Part shown: one piece after another, positions 51,549 to 60,061 of the stretch
Position numbering within the stretch: position 1 is the first letter of the stretch
Layout of the letters: each line of letters begins with the position of its first letter
Assembly (NCBI GenBank): GCA_016934535.1
Contig: JAFGSQ010000016.1
Span: 1 to 64,000, forward strand
Length of the DNA stretch: 64,000 bases
Source of the DNA: a candidate division WOR-3 bacterium
GTDB taxonomy: Bacteria; SDB-A
Direction of reading: 5' to 3'
Translations under genes and position numbers: made by a program
The notes under the pieces: generated by a model
Database searches by the model: none
The model's input: the letters and a program-made list of their open reading frames with translations, nothing else
What the model was told of the DNA's origin: nothing

Positions 51549-53181
51549 ATCCATAAACATAAAAAACGTGGCGACCATAAAAAATGCCGAAATTCATTTC
51601 GACAAGGGTCTCAATATCATCACCGGAGAAACAGGTGCCGGAAAATCGTTGATTTTCGACGCGATCTCTCTTTCTCTGGGACATGAAAGTGACAGAAGAT
51701 CTTTCAGATCAGACGCCGCACCTCCTGAAATAAAGACAATTTTGACGGACAACTCGGGAAAAGAGATCTTCCTGGAAATAAAAATTCAGAGAAAAGGCAG
51801 GCCGCCCAGAACTATAGACGGTGAAAAATCCGGCGTAGAACGAGTCAGATCAGTCTCGTCGCAGACAGTTATGATGTTCGGCCAGAACAGAATTTCGGAA
51901 CTTCTTAGGCCGGAATTTTTTCACGAATATCTCGACAATTTTTCAGAAAACGACGCCATATTCAGCGCCTATAAAGAATTTTTCGATAGATACCGTATTC
52001 AGATTAAAGAACTCTCAAGGCTTGAAAAAGAAAAACTGGCAGGAGATGAGAGGAAAAGACTCGCGGAATATGAGCTCAAGGAATTGAACGACCTGGATAT
52101 AAAAAGCGGCGAATGGGAAGACATCAATTCTTCCATAAAAAAAATTGAGAATTACGAGAAGATCAAAACTCATCTTCTGAACTGCGAGGATCTGGTTTGC
52201 TCGTCTGAAAACGGTGTGTTTTCAACGATAAAAAAACTCCACAATGAAGCCGTTCAGCTCTCAAGAATAGATACCTCTTACGATGAGCTGAACAGCCTGA
52301 TAGAACAGCTTTCTTTGGCAAGAGAGGAAATAGAAAGAGTTTTAACAAAGATGTCTGATTTCGAATACGATTCCAAAAAGCTGGGCTCCCTGAGAGAACG
52401 CCGGGATCTACTTCATACAGCAATGAGAAAATTCGGCGGTACTTTTGAAAACATGATAAACCGCAGAACAGAACTGCAGGATATTCTCTCCGCTTCTTCA
52501 GTCTCAGAAGAAACGATCCGTCAAGCGAAAGAAGCTTTGTCATATTTGGAAAAAAAAGTATATGATCTTTCCTCCGCCTTGAGCGAGAGAAGGAAAAAGT
52601 CTTCTTTAAAACTGACAAATCAAATATGCGAAATGCTGGAAAGCCTCGGCTTCAAAGGAGCCAGGTTCAAAGTCGAAATCAACGAAAAAAAATCCGGCGA
52701 TCACAGAATCGAAGATGTTTTCCTGGACGAAACCGGCAGAGACGAAGTCGAATTCCTGTTTTCCGCAAATCCGGATCTCAAAATGGACACTCTTTCCAAA
52801 GTTGTCTCCGGAGGAGAACTTTCGAGGATCGCTCTGGCTATTCAAGCGACAACTATGCAGCAGAGGCTTCTCCCCGTCATTGTGTTCGATGAAATAGACA
52901 TCGGCATTTCCGGCAAAACAGCAAGGTCGGTCGGAAAGTACCTTCACGACATGTCTCGTCAGCGGCAGGTCATCGTCATAACGCATCTCCCGCAGATAGC
53001 ATCGTTCGCAGATCATTACATCGTAGTCAACAAAAATGTTTCAGGCGGATCATCCGAAACCGCGATAACATACGCAAACGAATCTATCGAACGTGTAAAA
53101 GCCGTCGCGGCACTTGCAAGCGGCAAGACCGTGACAAAAGAAGCTCTCGATTACGCGCAAAGCCTCATTAATTCAAAATAA
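51541..53181 (+). CDS. recN: DNA repair protein RecN
   Basis: 546 residues, an SMC-like ATPase used in double-strand-break repair. Walker A is ITGETGAGKSLIFDAI (27-42, P-loop G29-S36). Long coiled coils span about 150-370. The signature SGGELSRIALAIQ and Walker B VIVFDEIDIGISG precede VITHLPQIASFADHYIVV. The first ATG overlaps the end of nadK. The nadK-recN order is frequent in bacteria. Confidence 0.95.
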   Translation: MIKSINIKNVATIKNAEIHFDKGLNIITGETGAGKSLIFDAISLSLGHESDRRSFRSDAAPPEIKTILTDNSGKEIFLEIKIQRKGRPPRTIDGEKSGVERVRSVSSQTVMMFGQNRISELLRPEFFHEYLDNFSENDAIFSAYKEFFDRYRIQIKELSRLEKEKLAGDERKRLAEYELKELNDLDIKSGEWEDINSSIKKIENYEKIKTHLLNCEDLVCSSENGVFSTIKKLHNEAVQLSRIDTSYDELNSLIEQLSLAREEIERVLTKMSDFEYDSKKLGSLRERRDLLHTAMRKFGGTFENMINRRTELQDILSASSVSEETIRQAKEALSYLEKKVYDLSSALSERRKKSSLKLTNQICEMLESLGFKGARFKVEINEKKSGDHRIEDVFLDETGRDEVEFLFSANPDLKMDTLSKVVSGGELSRIALAIQATTMQQRLLPVIVFDEIDIGISGKTARSVGKYLHDMSRQRQVIVITHLPQIASFADHYIVVNKNVSGGSSETAITYANESIERVKAVAALASGKTVTKEALDYAQSLINSK

Positions 53182-53200
53182 AACGCAAAGGAGGCATATT

Positions 53201-53689
53201 ATGGAAATTTCTGCGGTTGAAATTGAGAACGGAAAAGGTTTCAATTTAGTTATCGGGTCCTCTCATTTCATAATGACTCCGGAAGATATAGCCGAAGCGA
53301 TCCTGAAAGCCGTCCCTGCAGTGAAGTATGCCGTCTCGTTTTGCGAGGCTTCGGATCCGGCTTTAATCAGGTCCGAAAGCAACGATGAAGAACTGCTCGA
53401 TCTTTCGCAGCGAAACGCAATGGCGGTGGGAGCAGGCCATTCTTTCATAATTTTCGTCAAAGACTGCTATCCAATAAATTTTTTAAATTCACTGAAAAAC
53501 CTGCCCGAGATAACAAACATATACTGCGCAACTGCAAATCCTGTTCACGTTATTGTCGCATCAGCCGGCAAAGGAAAGGCCATCATCGGAGTCGCCGATG
53601 GAAATTCACCGAAAGGTTTTGAAAACAATGAAGAAAGAAAGAAGAGATTCGAATTTCTGAGAAAAATCGGCTACAAACTTTCTTTCTGA
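53201..53689 (+). CDS. COG1839 'adenosine-specific kinase' family protein
   Basis: 162 residues, the family length. It matches the COG1839/PF04008 family: KGFNLVIGSSHFIMTPEDIAEAI, AVKYAVSFCEASDPALIR, NAMAVGAGHSFIIFVKDCYPIN, and IYCATANPVHVIVASAGKGKAIIGVADG. Archaeal members were described as adenosine-specific kinases, but the biological role in bacteria is unclear. AAAGGAGG precedes the ATG; it is 19 bp after recN and probably in the same unit. Confidence 0.87.
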   Translation: MEISAVEIENGKGFNLVIGSSHFIMTPEDIAEAILKAVPAVKYAVSFCEASDPALIRSESNDEELLDLSQRNAMAVGAGHSFIIFVKDCYPINFLNSLKNLPEITNIYCATANPVHVIVASAGKGKAIIGVADGNSPKGFENNEERKKRFEFLRKIGYKLSF

Positions 53690-53785
53690 CGAAACAGCTG
53701 TCCTTCCACTTTCTTTGCGTGTAAAATACATTTTTATTGAAATATATTTTAAAGTAGAATTCATACTGTAAAAAAGGAGGATCGA

Positions 53786-55207
53786 ATGAATTTTTTACTT
53801 TTAATAGCATTGACGTCATTGACGGTTAATCAGCTTCCCGTTGGCGGACCCGGAACATATTCCATTAAGGACGAACCCCTGTATTTCTCCTTCGAGGCTC
53901 AAAGAAGCGGGTATCTTTCAGTCGTCGTCAAAGCGTCTGACGATAATACTGATCTCACTTTAACCGGCAGAGGCCCCAACACTTATTTCCTCGATATGTC
54001 TCCTGCCGTTGTCGACATAGACGCCGGAGGCAACACGGGTACTGAACAGGCGGTTTTTACCATACAATCGCCGGGAACTTATTATTTAATAGTCAATCCA
54101 TATTCTGCCCTTACTGAAGAAAAAAATTTCGAAGTTCTCGCCTGGTTTTATGAAACCGGCGAACTTATTGAAACCTCCGGCATGATAACAGTCGCGGAAA
54201 GAAATATAAACGATATGGAAAATTTGTCGGGGAATCTCAATCTTTCAGAACCAATCCAGATATTCATCCCTCAAAACTACGACGCGTCGTCAAATTTGAT
54301 ATATGTCAGAGCAGAAGCCAGCGAAGACATAATGCTCGAATTATATTCCCCGGAAAATCCTCTTTCTTACATACTGCAATCCGATTACGATCTTGAAGGA
54401 AATCTCGGCATAGAGGAATTGCTATATTATTCAGGAAAGGAAAAACCTCTGATCGTCGTAAGACCTTATCAGATAACTGACACGACAGAAATTTTTTTCA
54501 ACGTATATTTTGAAACAGTCCCCGAAGACGACAAGCTTACCCTTTCATCAAACAAAGCTGTTGACGAATCATTCATAGACCCGGACAATAACGCGCTGTC
54601 ATATGTTTACAGCGTTTCTATCCCCGAAGACGGCCTTTCGGAAGTAAATCTTTCCTCCGACGACGCCGATCTGGTTCTCATGGCCTTCTCTGATGACACC
54701 ATGTATTATTCCGACAACGATTTTGACGGAAATACAGGCCATGAAAAACTTATTCTTCCGGGAGGAAAATATTACATCGTAGTCACAAACAATCCGAATT
54801 CAAGACAATACTCTGATTTCACGATTGAGGTACTTCATCATCAGGACAGAGATGCCTCCCGCACTAATGCGACAACCTTAAAACTCGGAGTCCGCAGCAA
54901 CGGAGACTTGTCTTACGGGAACTTCGATTTTCAGGATTATTTTGTTTTCACTGCCGATCAAAAAGCGACGTACACTTTTGAAGTTCAGGGACTTACCGGT
55001 GAAGGCGACCTGATAATGGCCGTCGAAGCTTCCGATGGAGAATCACTCCTTTATTCAGACATCGACAACAACGGAGACCCTACTAACGAAATCTGCACGA
55101 TCGAACTTGACAGAGGGCAGAAAGTATATGTAAAAATTTATCCGTACTCGGATTATGACGGTGTCTTCACGGACTGCGGATACTTTTTAATTGTAACGAT
55201 GGAATGA
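53786..55207 (+). CDS. Secreted protein with PPC-like repeats
   Basis: 473 residues with a short signal peptide (about 1-14). The rest consists of about four beta-sandwich units of the bacterial pre-peptidase C-terminal (PPC) type, each with a pattern like YFSFEAQRSGYLSVVVKASDDNTDLTL, then a DxDxDGNTG-like acidic turn (DIDAGGNTGTE, DNDFDGNTGHE, DIDNNGDPTNE) and YYLIVNPY. The acidic turns may bind calcium. There is no catalytic domain, so it is probably a surface or secreted binding protein. AAAAAAGGAGGATCG precedes the ATG. Confidence 0.7.
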   Translation: MNFLLLIALTSLTVNQLPVGGPGTYSIKDEPLYFSFEAQRSGYLSVVVKASDDNTDLTLTGRGPNTYFLDMSPAVVDIDAGGNTGTEQAVFTIQSPGTYYLIVNPYSALTEEKNFEVLAWFYETGELIETSGMITVAERNINDMENLSGNLNLSEPIQIFIPQNYDASSNLIYVRAEASEDIMLELYSPENPLSYILQSDYDLEGNLGIEELLYYSGKEKPLIVVRPYQITDTTEIFFNVYFETVPEDDKLTLSSNKAVDESFIDPDNNALSYVYSVSIPEDGLSEVNLSSDDADLVLMAFSDDTMYYSDNDFDGNTGHEKLILPGGKYYIVVTNNPNSRQYSDFTIEVLHHQDRDASRTNATTLKLGVRSNGDLSYGNFDFQDYFVFTADQKATYTFEVQGLTGEGDLIMAVEASDGESLLYSDIDNNGDPTNEICTIELDRGQKVYVKIYPYSDYDGVFTDCGYFLIVTME

Positions 55208-55215
55208 ATTCGAAA

Positions 55216-55288
55216 GGGGCAGTAGCTCAGATGGAAGAGCGCCTCCCTCGCACGGAGGAGGCCGGCGGTTCGAATCCGCTCTGCTCCA
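55216..55288 (+). tRNA. tRNA-Ala (anticodon CGC)
   Basis: A complete 73-nt cloverleaf. The acceptor GGGGCAG pairs with CTGCTCC and includes the G3:U70 wobble that marks tRNA-Ala. D stem GCTC/GAGC, anticodon stem CCTCC/GGAGG with loop CTCGCAC (anticodon CGC, reading GCG), a 5-nt variable loop and T stem GGCGG/CCGCT with loop TTCGAAT. Discriminator A at 55288; CCA is not encoded. It starts 8 bp after the PPC-protein stop and is followed by seven T residues. Confidence 0.95.
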
Positions 55289-55327
55289 TTTTTTTCCCTG
55301 ATCGAATCGAATTCCGAATAATTATAA

Positions 55328-55429
55328 AAGCGGCCGGCCTTTCCGTAGGATGTGCCGGAGAACTCCGCCAGGGCTGGAAGGCAGCAACGGTATCCAGAGC
55401 ACTCCTGTCGGGAACAAAGCTGGCCGCTT
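55328..55429 (+). ncRNA. ffs: Signal recognition particle RNA, bacterial small type
   Basis: About 102 nt. The ends pair (AAGCGGCC at 55328-55335 with GGCCGCTT at 55422-55429), and the apical domain IV carries GCCAGGGCTGGAAGGCAGCAACGG, here split in meaning as asymmetric loop CAGG, GGAA tetraloop and AGCA side. This is the SRP54/Ffh-binding hairpin of the short 4.5S RNA class, with no Alu domain. It lies 16 bp before dnaX, the same order as in many Firmicutes and other phyla. Confidence 0.93.
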
Positions 55430-55445
55430 AAAAAAAGGAACGGGG

Positions 55446-56885
55446 ATGAGCGATGATTATCTGATTCTGGCGAGAAGGCTGAGACCCGCTGATTTTGAAG
55501 GTTTGATAGGTCAAAAACACGTCGTTGAGACCCTTAAAAGCGCTCTCGACAAAGGCAAAGTGGCGCAGGCATATCTTTTCGCAGGACCGAGAGGAGTAGG
55601 CAAAACAACTGCTGCAAGAGTCCTGTCAAAAGCCATAAATTGTGAAAAGGGTGTTTCTTCGAAACCGTGCAATGAGTGCATGCCCTGCAAGGCTATATCT
55701 GAATCTCGTTTTCAGGACGTCATAGAAATAGACGGCGCTTCAAACAGAGGAGTCGACGACATAAGATCTATCAGGGAAAATCTTTTGTATACGCCTTCAT
55801 CGCGGGAAAGAATTTACATAATCGACGAAGTTCACATGCTGACAAAAGAAGCTTTCAACGCGCTTTTGAAAACTCTCGAAGAACCTCCCCCCTGCACAAG
55901 ATTCATTTTCGCCACTACAGAACCTGAGAAAGTTCCTCAAACTATAATCTCGAGATGTCAAAGATTCGACTTCAAATTGGTCGGCGACAAAACCATCTTC
56001 GATCATCTTAGAAATATTTGCGACAAAGAATCCATAAAGATTTCAGATGAAGCTCTCAAAATCGTAGTTCGGAAAGCACAAGGTTCGGTCAGGGATTCTC
56101 TGAGCCTTCTCGATCAGATTTCGGTTTATTCCGACATCGACGAATCAAAAGCACGCGAGATACTTGGTGAAGTTGATTTCAGTCGCATCGAAAAAATAAT
56201 CGAGGCGGTTTCAGCCAACGACGTCAAAAAAACCCTTTCCCTTTGCGGCAATATAATTGAAGAAGGATACCAGCCCTTTGACATCGCGCATTCTCTGGCT
56301 CTTGTTCTTTACGAATCTCTCAAAGAAAATTCGCAATACCGGAACATATCAGCCAAACTTGGAGTGGACAGAACCATCAGAGCCCTCGACCTTCTTTCCT
56401 CATTTATCGACGAAAATTCCAAACTGTCGCCGAAAATACGTTTCGAAATACTAGTCGCCAGGATTTCGAGAATGGTTGACACTCGCAGCATCAAAGATCT
56501 CATCCTTAAAATAGAAAAAGAGGAAAAACTCACGACGATTCCTGAAAAACATGAATTTGCCGAACCGGAAAATCAAAACGGCCGATGGGAAGAAATGCTG
56601 TCTTTGATAAGGTCTGAGAACACCGTTGTTTACCATTATCTGGTCAATTCATCAGCCGCGATTGAAAACGATTCACTAGTAATAACTTTACCTAATCCCG
56701 GTTTCATTAAACTTCTTCAGAATAAAAAAAATTCGTCGGTCCTGCATAACGCCGCGCTTAAAATTTGGGGTAAAAACATCAAGATAAATTTCGCATCAAG
56801 CCCGAATGAACCCGACGCAAACAACGACGAAAATGTAAAAAAGCTGAAAAGCCTTTTCGGCGGTGAGGTGATCGAGATTAACTGA
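55446..56885 (+). CDS. dnaX: DNA polymerase III gamma/tau subunit
   Basis: 479 residues from the ATG at 55446; the frame is open upstream but runs into the SRP RNA. It is the clamp-loader ATPase. Walker A is GPRGVGKT (47-54), the zinc ligands are C66, C75, C78 and C81, Walker B is IIDEVHML, and sensor motif TTEPEKVPQTIISRCQRFDF follows. The C-terminal part after the collar is short (about 110 residues), so a long tau-type tail is lacking. It is first of dnaX-ebfC-recR. Confidence 0.95.
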   Translation: MSDDYLILARRLRPADFEGLIGQKHVVETLKSALDKGKVAQAYLFAGPRGVGKTTAARVLSKAINCEKGVSSKPCNECMPCKAISESRFQDVIEIDGASNRGVDDIRSIRENLLYTPSSRERIYIIDEVHMLTKEAFNALLKTLEEPPPCTRFIFATTEPEKVPQTIISRCQRFDFKLVGDKTIFDHLRNICDKESIKISDEALKIVVRKAQGSVRDSLSLLDQISVYSDIDESKAREILGEVDFSRIEKIIEAVSANDVKKTLSLCGNIIEEGYQPFDIAHSLALVLYESLKENSQYRNISAKLGVDRTIRALDLLSSFIDENSKLSPKIRFEILVARISRMVDTRSIKDLILKIEKEEKLTTIPEKHEFAEPENQNGRWEEMLSLIRSENTVVYHYLVNSSAAIENDSLVITLPNPGFIKLLQNKKNSSVLHNAALKIWGKNIKINFASSPNEPDANNDENVKKLKSLFGGEVIEIN

Positions 56886-56896
56886 AAGAGAAAAAT

Positions 56897-57214
56897 ATGC
56901 AGAATTTTGATAAAATAATAAAACAAGCGCAAATAATGAAATCCGAAATTGACAGGATTCAAAAAGAGCTTGCATCAGAAAAATTTGAGGGAGAATCCGG
57001 CGGAGGGATGGTAAAAACCATCGTGAACGGCACTTTTGATCTTCTGTCCGTAAAGATAGAAAAGGAAATCCTCGCTTCCGATGACGCAGAAATGCTTGAA
57101 GACCTCATTGTGGCAGCTTTCTGCGCGGCTCAGAAGAAAGCAAAAATTGCCGCGCAGGAAAAAATGAAAAATGTTTCCGGACCCTTCGATTTTCCCGGAG
57201 TTTCGTTTAATTGA
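56897..57214 (+). CDS. YbaB/EbfC nucleoid-associated protein
   Basis: 105 residues, family length. A tweezer-shaped DNA-binding dimer is expected. Recognisable are an N-terminal helix with KQAQIMKSEIDRIQKELA and the core GESGGGMVKTIVNGTFDLLSVKIEKEIL, then MLEDLIVAAFCAAQKKAK. It sits between dnaX and recR as in most bacteria. The stop overlaps the recR start. Confidence 0.94.
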   Translation: MQNFDKIIKQAQIMKSEIDRIQKELASEKFEGESGGGMVKTIVNGTFDLLSVKIEKEILASDDAEMLEDLIVAAFCAAQKKAKIAAQEKMKNVSGPFDFPGVSFN

Positions 57215-57825
57215 TCACTCTTCCGAAGCATTTAAACGATATTATAGATATATTAGCATCTTTTCCTGGACTGGGCCGAAAAAGCTCACGCCGCATTCTT
57301 TTTCACGTTCTCGCCGAAGGTCCGCATGTTGCGGCACGCCTGGCTGACTCCCTGAAGGAAATGCACGAAAAGACATATTTTTGCCGAAATTGCGGATGTA
57401 TTTCGGATTCCGAAAAGTGCTCTGTTTGCAGCGACGCATCGAGGAATAAATCGATACTGTGCGTCGTGGAAAACTTCATCGATCAGATAGTTCTTGAAAG
57501 CACGAATTTCTACGACGGACAATACCATGTTCTAGGAGGAGTTCTTTCTCCTCTTGACGGAATGGGTCCTGAAAAACTCAGCATTGATAAACTTGTCGCC
57601 AGAATCGGCGGCAATGAAATACGAGAGGTAATAATTGCCACAAATCCCACTCCGGAAGGCAACGCCACTGCTCTGTACATCGCTGAACTGATTTCGGATT
57701 TTAACGTCAAAATAACAAGACTTGGAAGGGGCATCCCTGTGGGCGGAGACATCGATCTTCTCGATTTGGAAACCATCAGACTTTCGCTTGAAGGCAGAAT
57801 TGAAATCAAAAAACAGGTTGACTAA
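57211..57825 (+). CDS. recR: Recombination protein RecR
   Basis: 204 residues. RecR works with RecO and RecF to load RecA on gapped DNA. A helix-hairpin-helix opens it (LASFPGLGRKSSRRI), the zinc finger has CRNCGCISDSEKCSVC (about 53-68), and a Toprim domain follows (SILCVVENFIDQIVLE, then GGVLSPLDGMGPEKL and ATNPTPEGNATALYI). The TTG start at 57211 overlaps the previous stop by four bases. Confidence 0.96.
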   Translation: MITLPKHLNDIIDILASFPGLGRKSSRRILFHVLAEGPHVAARLADSLKEMHEKTYFCRNCGCISDSEKCSVCSDASRNKSILCVVENFIDQIVLESTNFYDGQYHVLGGVLSPLDGMGPEKLSIDKLVARIGGNEIREVIIATNPTPEGNATALYIAELISDFNVKITRLGRGIPVGGDIDLLDLETIRLSLEGRIEIKKQVD

Positions 57826-57876
57826 TAGTGCTATTTCATATAACAAATACTCGTATTCCATGCAAACGGCAGTTTT

Positions 57877-58371
57877 ATGTCTTATGAACATATAGATATA
57901 CTTGAAGAAGACTTTTGGGTCTTGAAAAACATTACTTCGACGTTACAGAAGACAATTGACGCCAGAGTGGTTGTTCTGATTGACCGTTCCGGCCAGCCCA
58001 TTGTGTCGTGCGGTGAAACCGAGGACATTGACATCCTCGCCTTTTCTTCGCTGGTCGCCGCAGATTACGCCGCTACAAGCCACCTCGCGGGACTTATTGG
58101 AGAGAACGCTTTCGCCACTCTTCACCACCAGGGCATTGAAAACAACATTTTCATTCAGATAATAGAAAATAAATTCATCCTGGCGATAATATTCAAATCT
58201 CACACTCCGTTGGGCAGAGTAAAGGTCGAAGCTCTTAGGACAAAGGAAAATCTTACCGATATTTTCCAAAAAATTACGAAAAAGATTGAAGAAGACAAGA
58301 CCGCGGCTTTTCCGACTGAAGACGTCGAAATAGACAATTTCCTCGAAGACTTTTTTGAAGATTTACATTAG
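57877..58371 (+). CDS. mglB: Roadblock/LC7 protein, MglB-like GTPase-activating partner
   Basis: 164 residues, close to MglB of Myxococcus (about 159). A roadblock fold spans about 10-125: [44 protein letters not shown], then [28 protein letters not shown]-terminal acidic helix ([16 protein letters not shown]) extends beyond the fold, as in MglB. Dimers of MglB act on the polarity GTPase MglA. The mglA-like gene starts 8 bp later. No clear ribosome site precedes this ATG. Confidence 0.85.
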   Translation: MSYEHIDILEEDFWVLKNITSTLQKTIDARVVVLIDRSGQPIVSCGETEDIDILAFSSLVAADYAATSHLAGLIGENAFATLHHQGIENNIFIQIIENKFILAIIFKSHTPLGRVKVEALRTKENLTDIFQKITKKIEEDKTAAFPTEDVEIDNFLEDFFEDLH

Positions 58372-58379
58372 GAGCATAT

Positions 58380-58961
58380 TTGTCAGTTATTAACTACGCG
58401 TCAAGAGAGATAAACTGCAAGATAGTTTATTACGGACCAGGCCTCGGTGGCAAAACGACAAACCTGAAGAAGATATACGAAAAAGTGAATCCAAGCCACA
58501 GAGGAGAGTTGATATCTTTGGCCACAGACATGGACAGGACGTTATTTTTCGATTTTGTGCCGGTTGATCTCGGTAACATCAGGGGATTCAAAACCCGTTT
58601 TCACCTCTACACTGTTCCCGGACAAGTCTATTATAACGCTTCAAGAAAACTTATTTTGCGCGGCGTTGACGGTGTTATTTTTGTCGCAGATTCCCAGATA
58701 GAAAGACTCGAGGACAACATTGAGAGCATCAGAAATTTGATTGAAAACCTGAAAGAATACAACCTAAAACTCGGTGAAACCCCTTTTGTCATTCAATACA
58801 ACAAACGCGATTTGCCGAACATAGCGCCATTGAATCAACTTGAAAAACTCTTAAATCCGTTGAAAGTTCCTTCTTTTGAAGCTGTCGCCAGCGAAGGTGT
58901 AGGAGTTTTCTCCACTTTGAAAGAAATTTCAAAGCTCGTTCTCAAAAGACTCTCCCAATAA
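58380..58961 (+). CDS. mglA: MglA-like small Ras-family GTPase
   Basis: 193 residues, nearly the same as Myxococcus MglA (195). The P-loop is GPGLGGKTT (19-27). The atypical G3 motif TVPGQ (78-82) has Thr78 in place of Asp, a hallmark of MglA. Arg53 ([10 protein letters not shown]) and Gln82 match the catalytic residues known in Myxococcus, at the same numbers. G4 is NKRD. MglA-GTP marks the leading cell pole and directs pili. TTG start at 58380 after GGAG. It ends one base into the next gene. Confidence 0.92.
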   Translation: MSVINYASREINCKIVYYGPGLGGKTTNLKKIYEKVNPSHRGELISLATDMDRTLFFDFVPVDLGNIRGFKTRFHLYTVPGQVYYNASRKLILRGVDGVIFVADSQIERLEDNIESIRNLIENLKEYNLKLGETPFVIQYNKRDLPNIAPLNQLEKLLNPLKVPSFEAVASEGVGVFSTLKEISKLVLKRLSQ

Positions 58962-60061
58962 TGGCTGAAACAGAAATCGGAAAATCATTCTTTGACGCCC
59001 TCAGGGGCATGAAGATAGCTTTTAAAACTCAAAAACACATTCATTTGCACATTTTCATTTTTTTCCTGGCTCTTTACTCGATAGTTTTCGGCGGGGCAGG
59101 TCTGAAAAATTCATTGGCACTGCTCGCGGTAGCTACAATGGTGATAACGGCAGAACTGATTAATTCTTCAATTGAGATTCTCTGCGATTTCATATCTCCC
59201 GGTCAAAACGAATTTATAAAAAATGCCAAAGATTTATCAGCGGGAGCGGTTCTTTGCGCGACATTTTCTTCAATAGTTTTTTCGTACATGATTTTAGCCG
59301 ACTCAGTAATGGTTTCAATCTCCCGCTTTTCTGATTACATTGTGAAAACCCCACTTTTTTTTCTGGTTATGTCAGTTTTCCTTTTTTCAATTATCGTCTC
59401 GATTTATTACAAAAGATACTACGGAAAATTTTCATTTCCCCTGGAAAAAACCACTTTCGGGTTAGCTCTGCTGATTGCTTTTCTTTCTCTTTACAGCATT
59501 TCCGTGACTTTCATCTTTTTCCTTCTCATCGGCGGCATAATTCTCATAGAAGCTCTTCTGAGAAACCATCCCTGCGACAAAGTATATTTCACGGGAATTC
59601 TTGCAATCATCACAGCCTTTTTCTGCTATCGAATTTCATCCCAGATTAACCTTTATATATCGAATGAGTGCGCACTTGCATTTATAATAGGACTGTCGCC
59701 GTCTTTGGGATCATGTTACTTAGCTTCTCTCGGCTCTTCATTAACGTGTTCTGAAGTTTCAATCCTCGGTGAGTTTTTGTGTCTTGTTTTTTTTGTATTT
59801 TGGGGCGTCAGATTCAAAAATTCATTCGGAAAAAATCTGACTAATCATAAATCTTCACCTTTGAGCAGGTTTTATCTTCTTGGCCTTTTCGTCGTGTCAG
59901 CCTCTCCCCTCCCCTTTTCTTCAGCCGTTGTTTCTGCATCTTATGCCGTCGCTTTTTCATGCCCAAAAAAATATTCTATTCCCGTATCTTCAGCCGGATT
60001 TTGCCTGAAGTATTTCCTGGTATTTATCTCTTTTCCACCCTACGGAAGGATAGGAGCGTAA
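58961..60061 (+). CDS. DgkA-type lipid kinase fused to an unknown polytopic domain
   Basis: 366 residues. Residues 1-115 match diacylglycerol/undecaprenol kinase: FFDALRGMKIAFKTQKHIHLH, then E65, N68, E72 and D76 in AELINSSIEILCDF and KNAKDLSAGAVL. This trimeric membrane enzyme phosphorylates a lipid alcohol. Residues about 130-366 hold seven or eight further hydrophobic segments with no family I recognise (for example RISSQINLYISNECALAFIIG and GVRFKNSFGK). Stand-alone DgkA is about 120 residues, so the fusion is unusual. It starts at the last base of mglA. Confidence 0.82.
   Translation: MAETEIGKSFFDALRGMKIAFKTQKHIHLHIFIFFLALYSIVFGGAGLKNSLALLAVATMVITAELINSSIEILCDFISPGQNEFIKNAKDLSAGAVLCATFSSIVFSYMILADSVMVSISRFSDYIVKTPLFFLVMSVFLFSIIVSIYYKRYYGKFSFPLEKTTFGLALLIAFLSLYSISVTFIFFLLIGGIILIEALLRNHPCDKVYFTGILAIITAFFCYRISSQINLYISNECALAFIIGLSPSLGSCYLASLGSSLTCSEVSILGEFLCLVFFVFWGVRFKNSFGKNLTNHKSSPLSRFYLLGLFVVSASPLPFSSAVVSASYAVAFSCPKKYSIPVSSAGFCLKYFLVFISFPPYGRIGA

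Noticed and set aside
55350-55445. N-terminal extension of DnaX
   Set aside because: The extension would be translated from the SRP RNA; the ATG at 55446 starts the conserved DnaX sequence.
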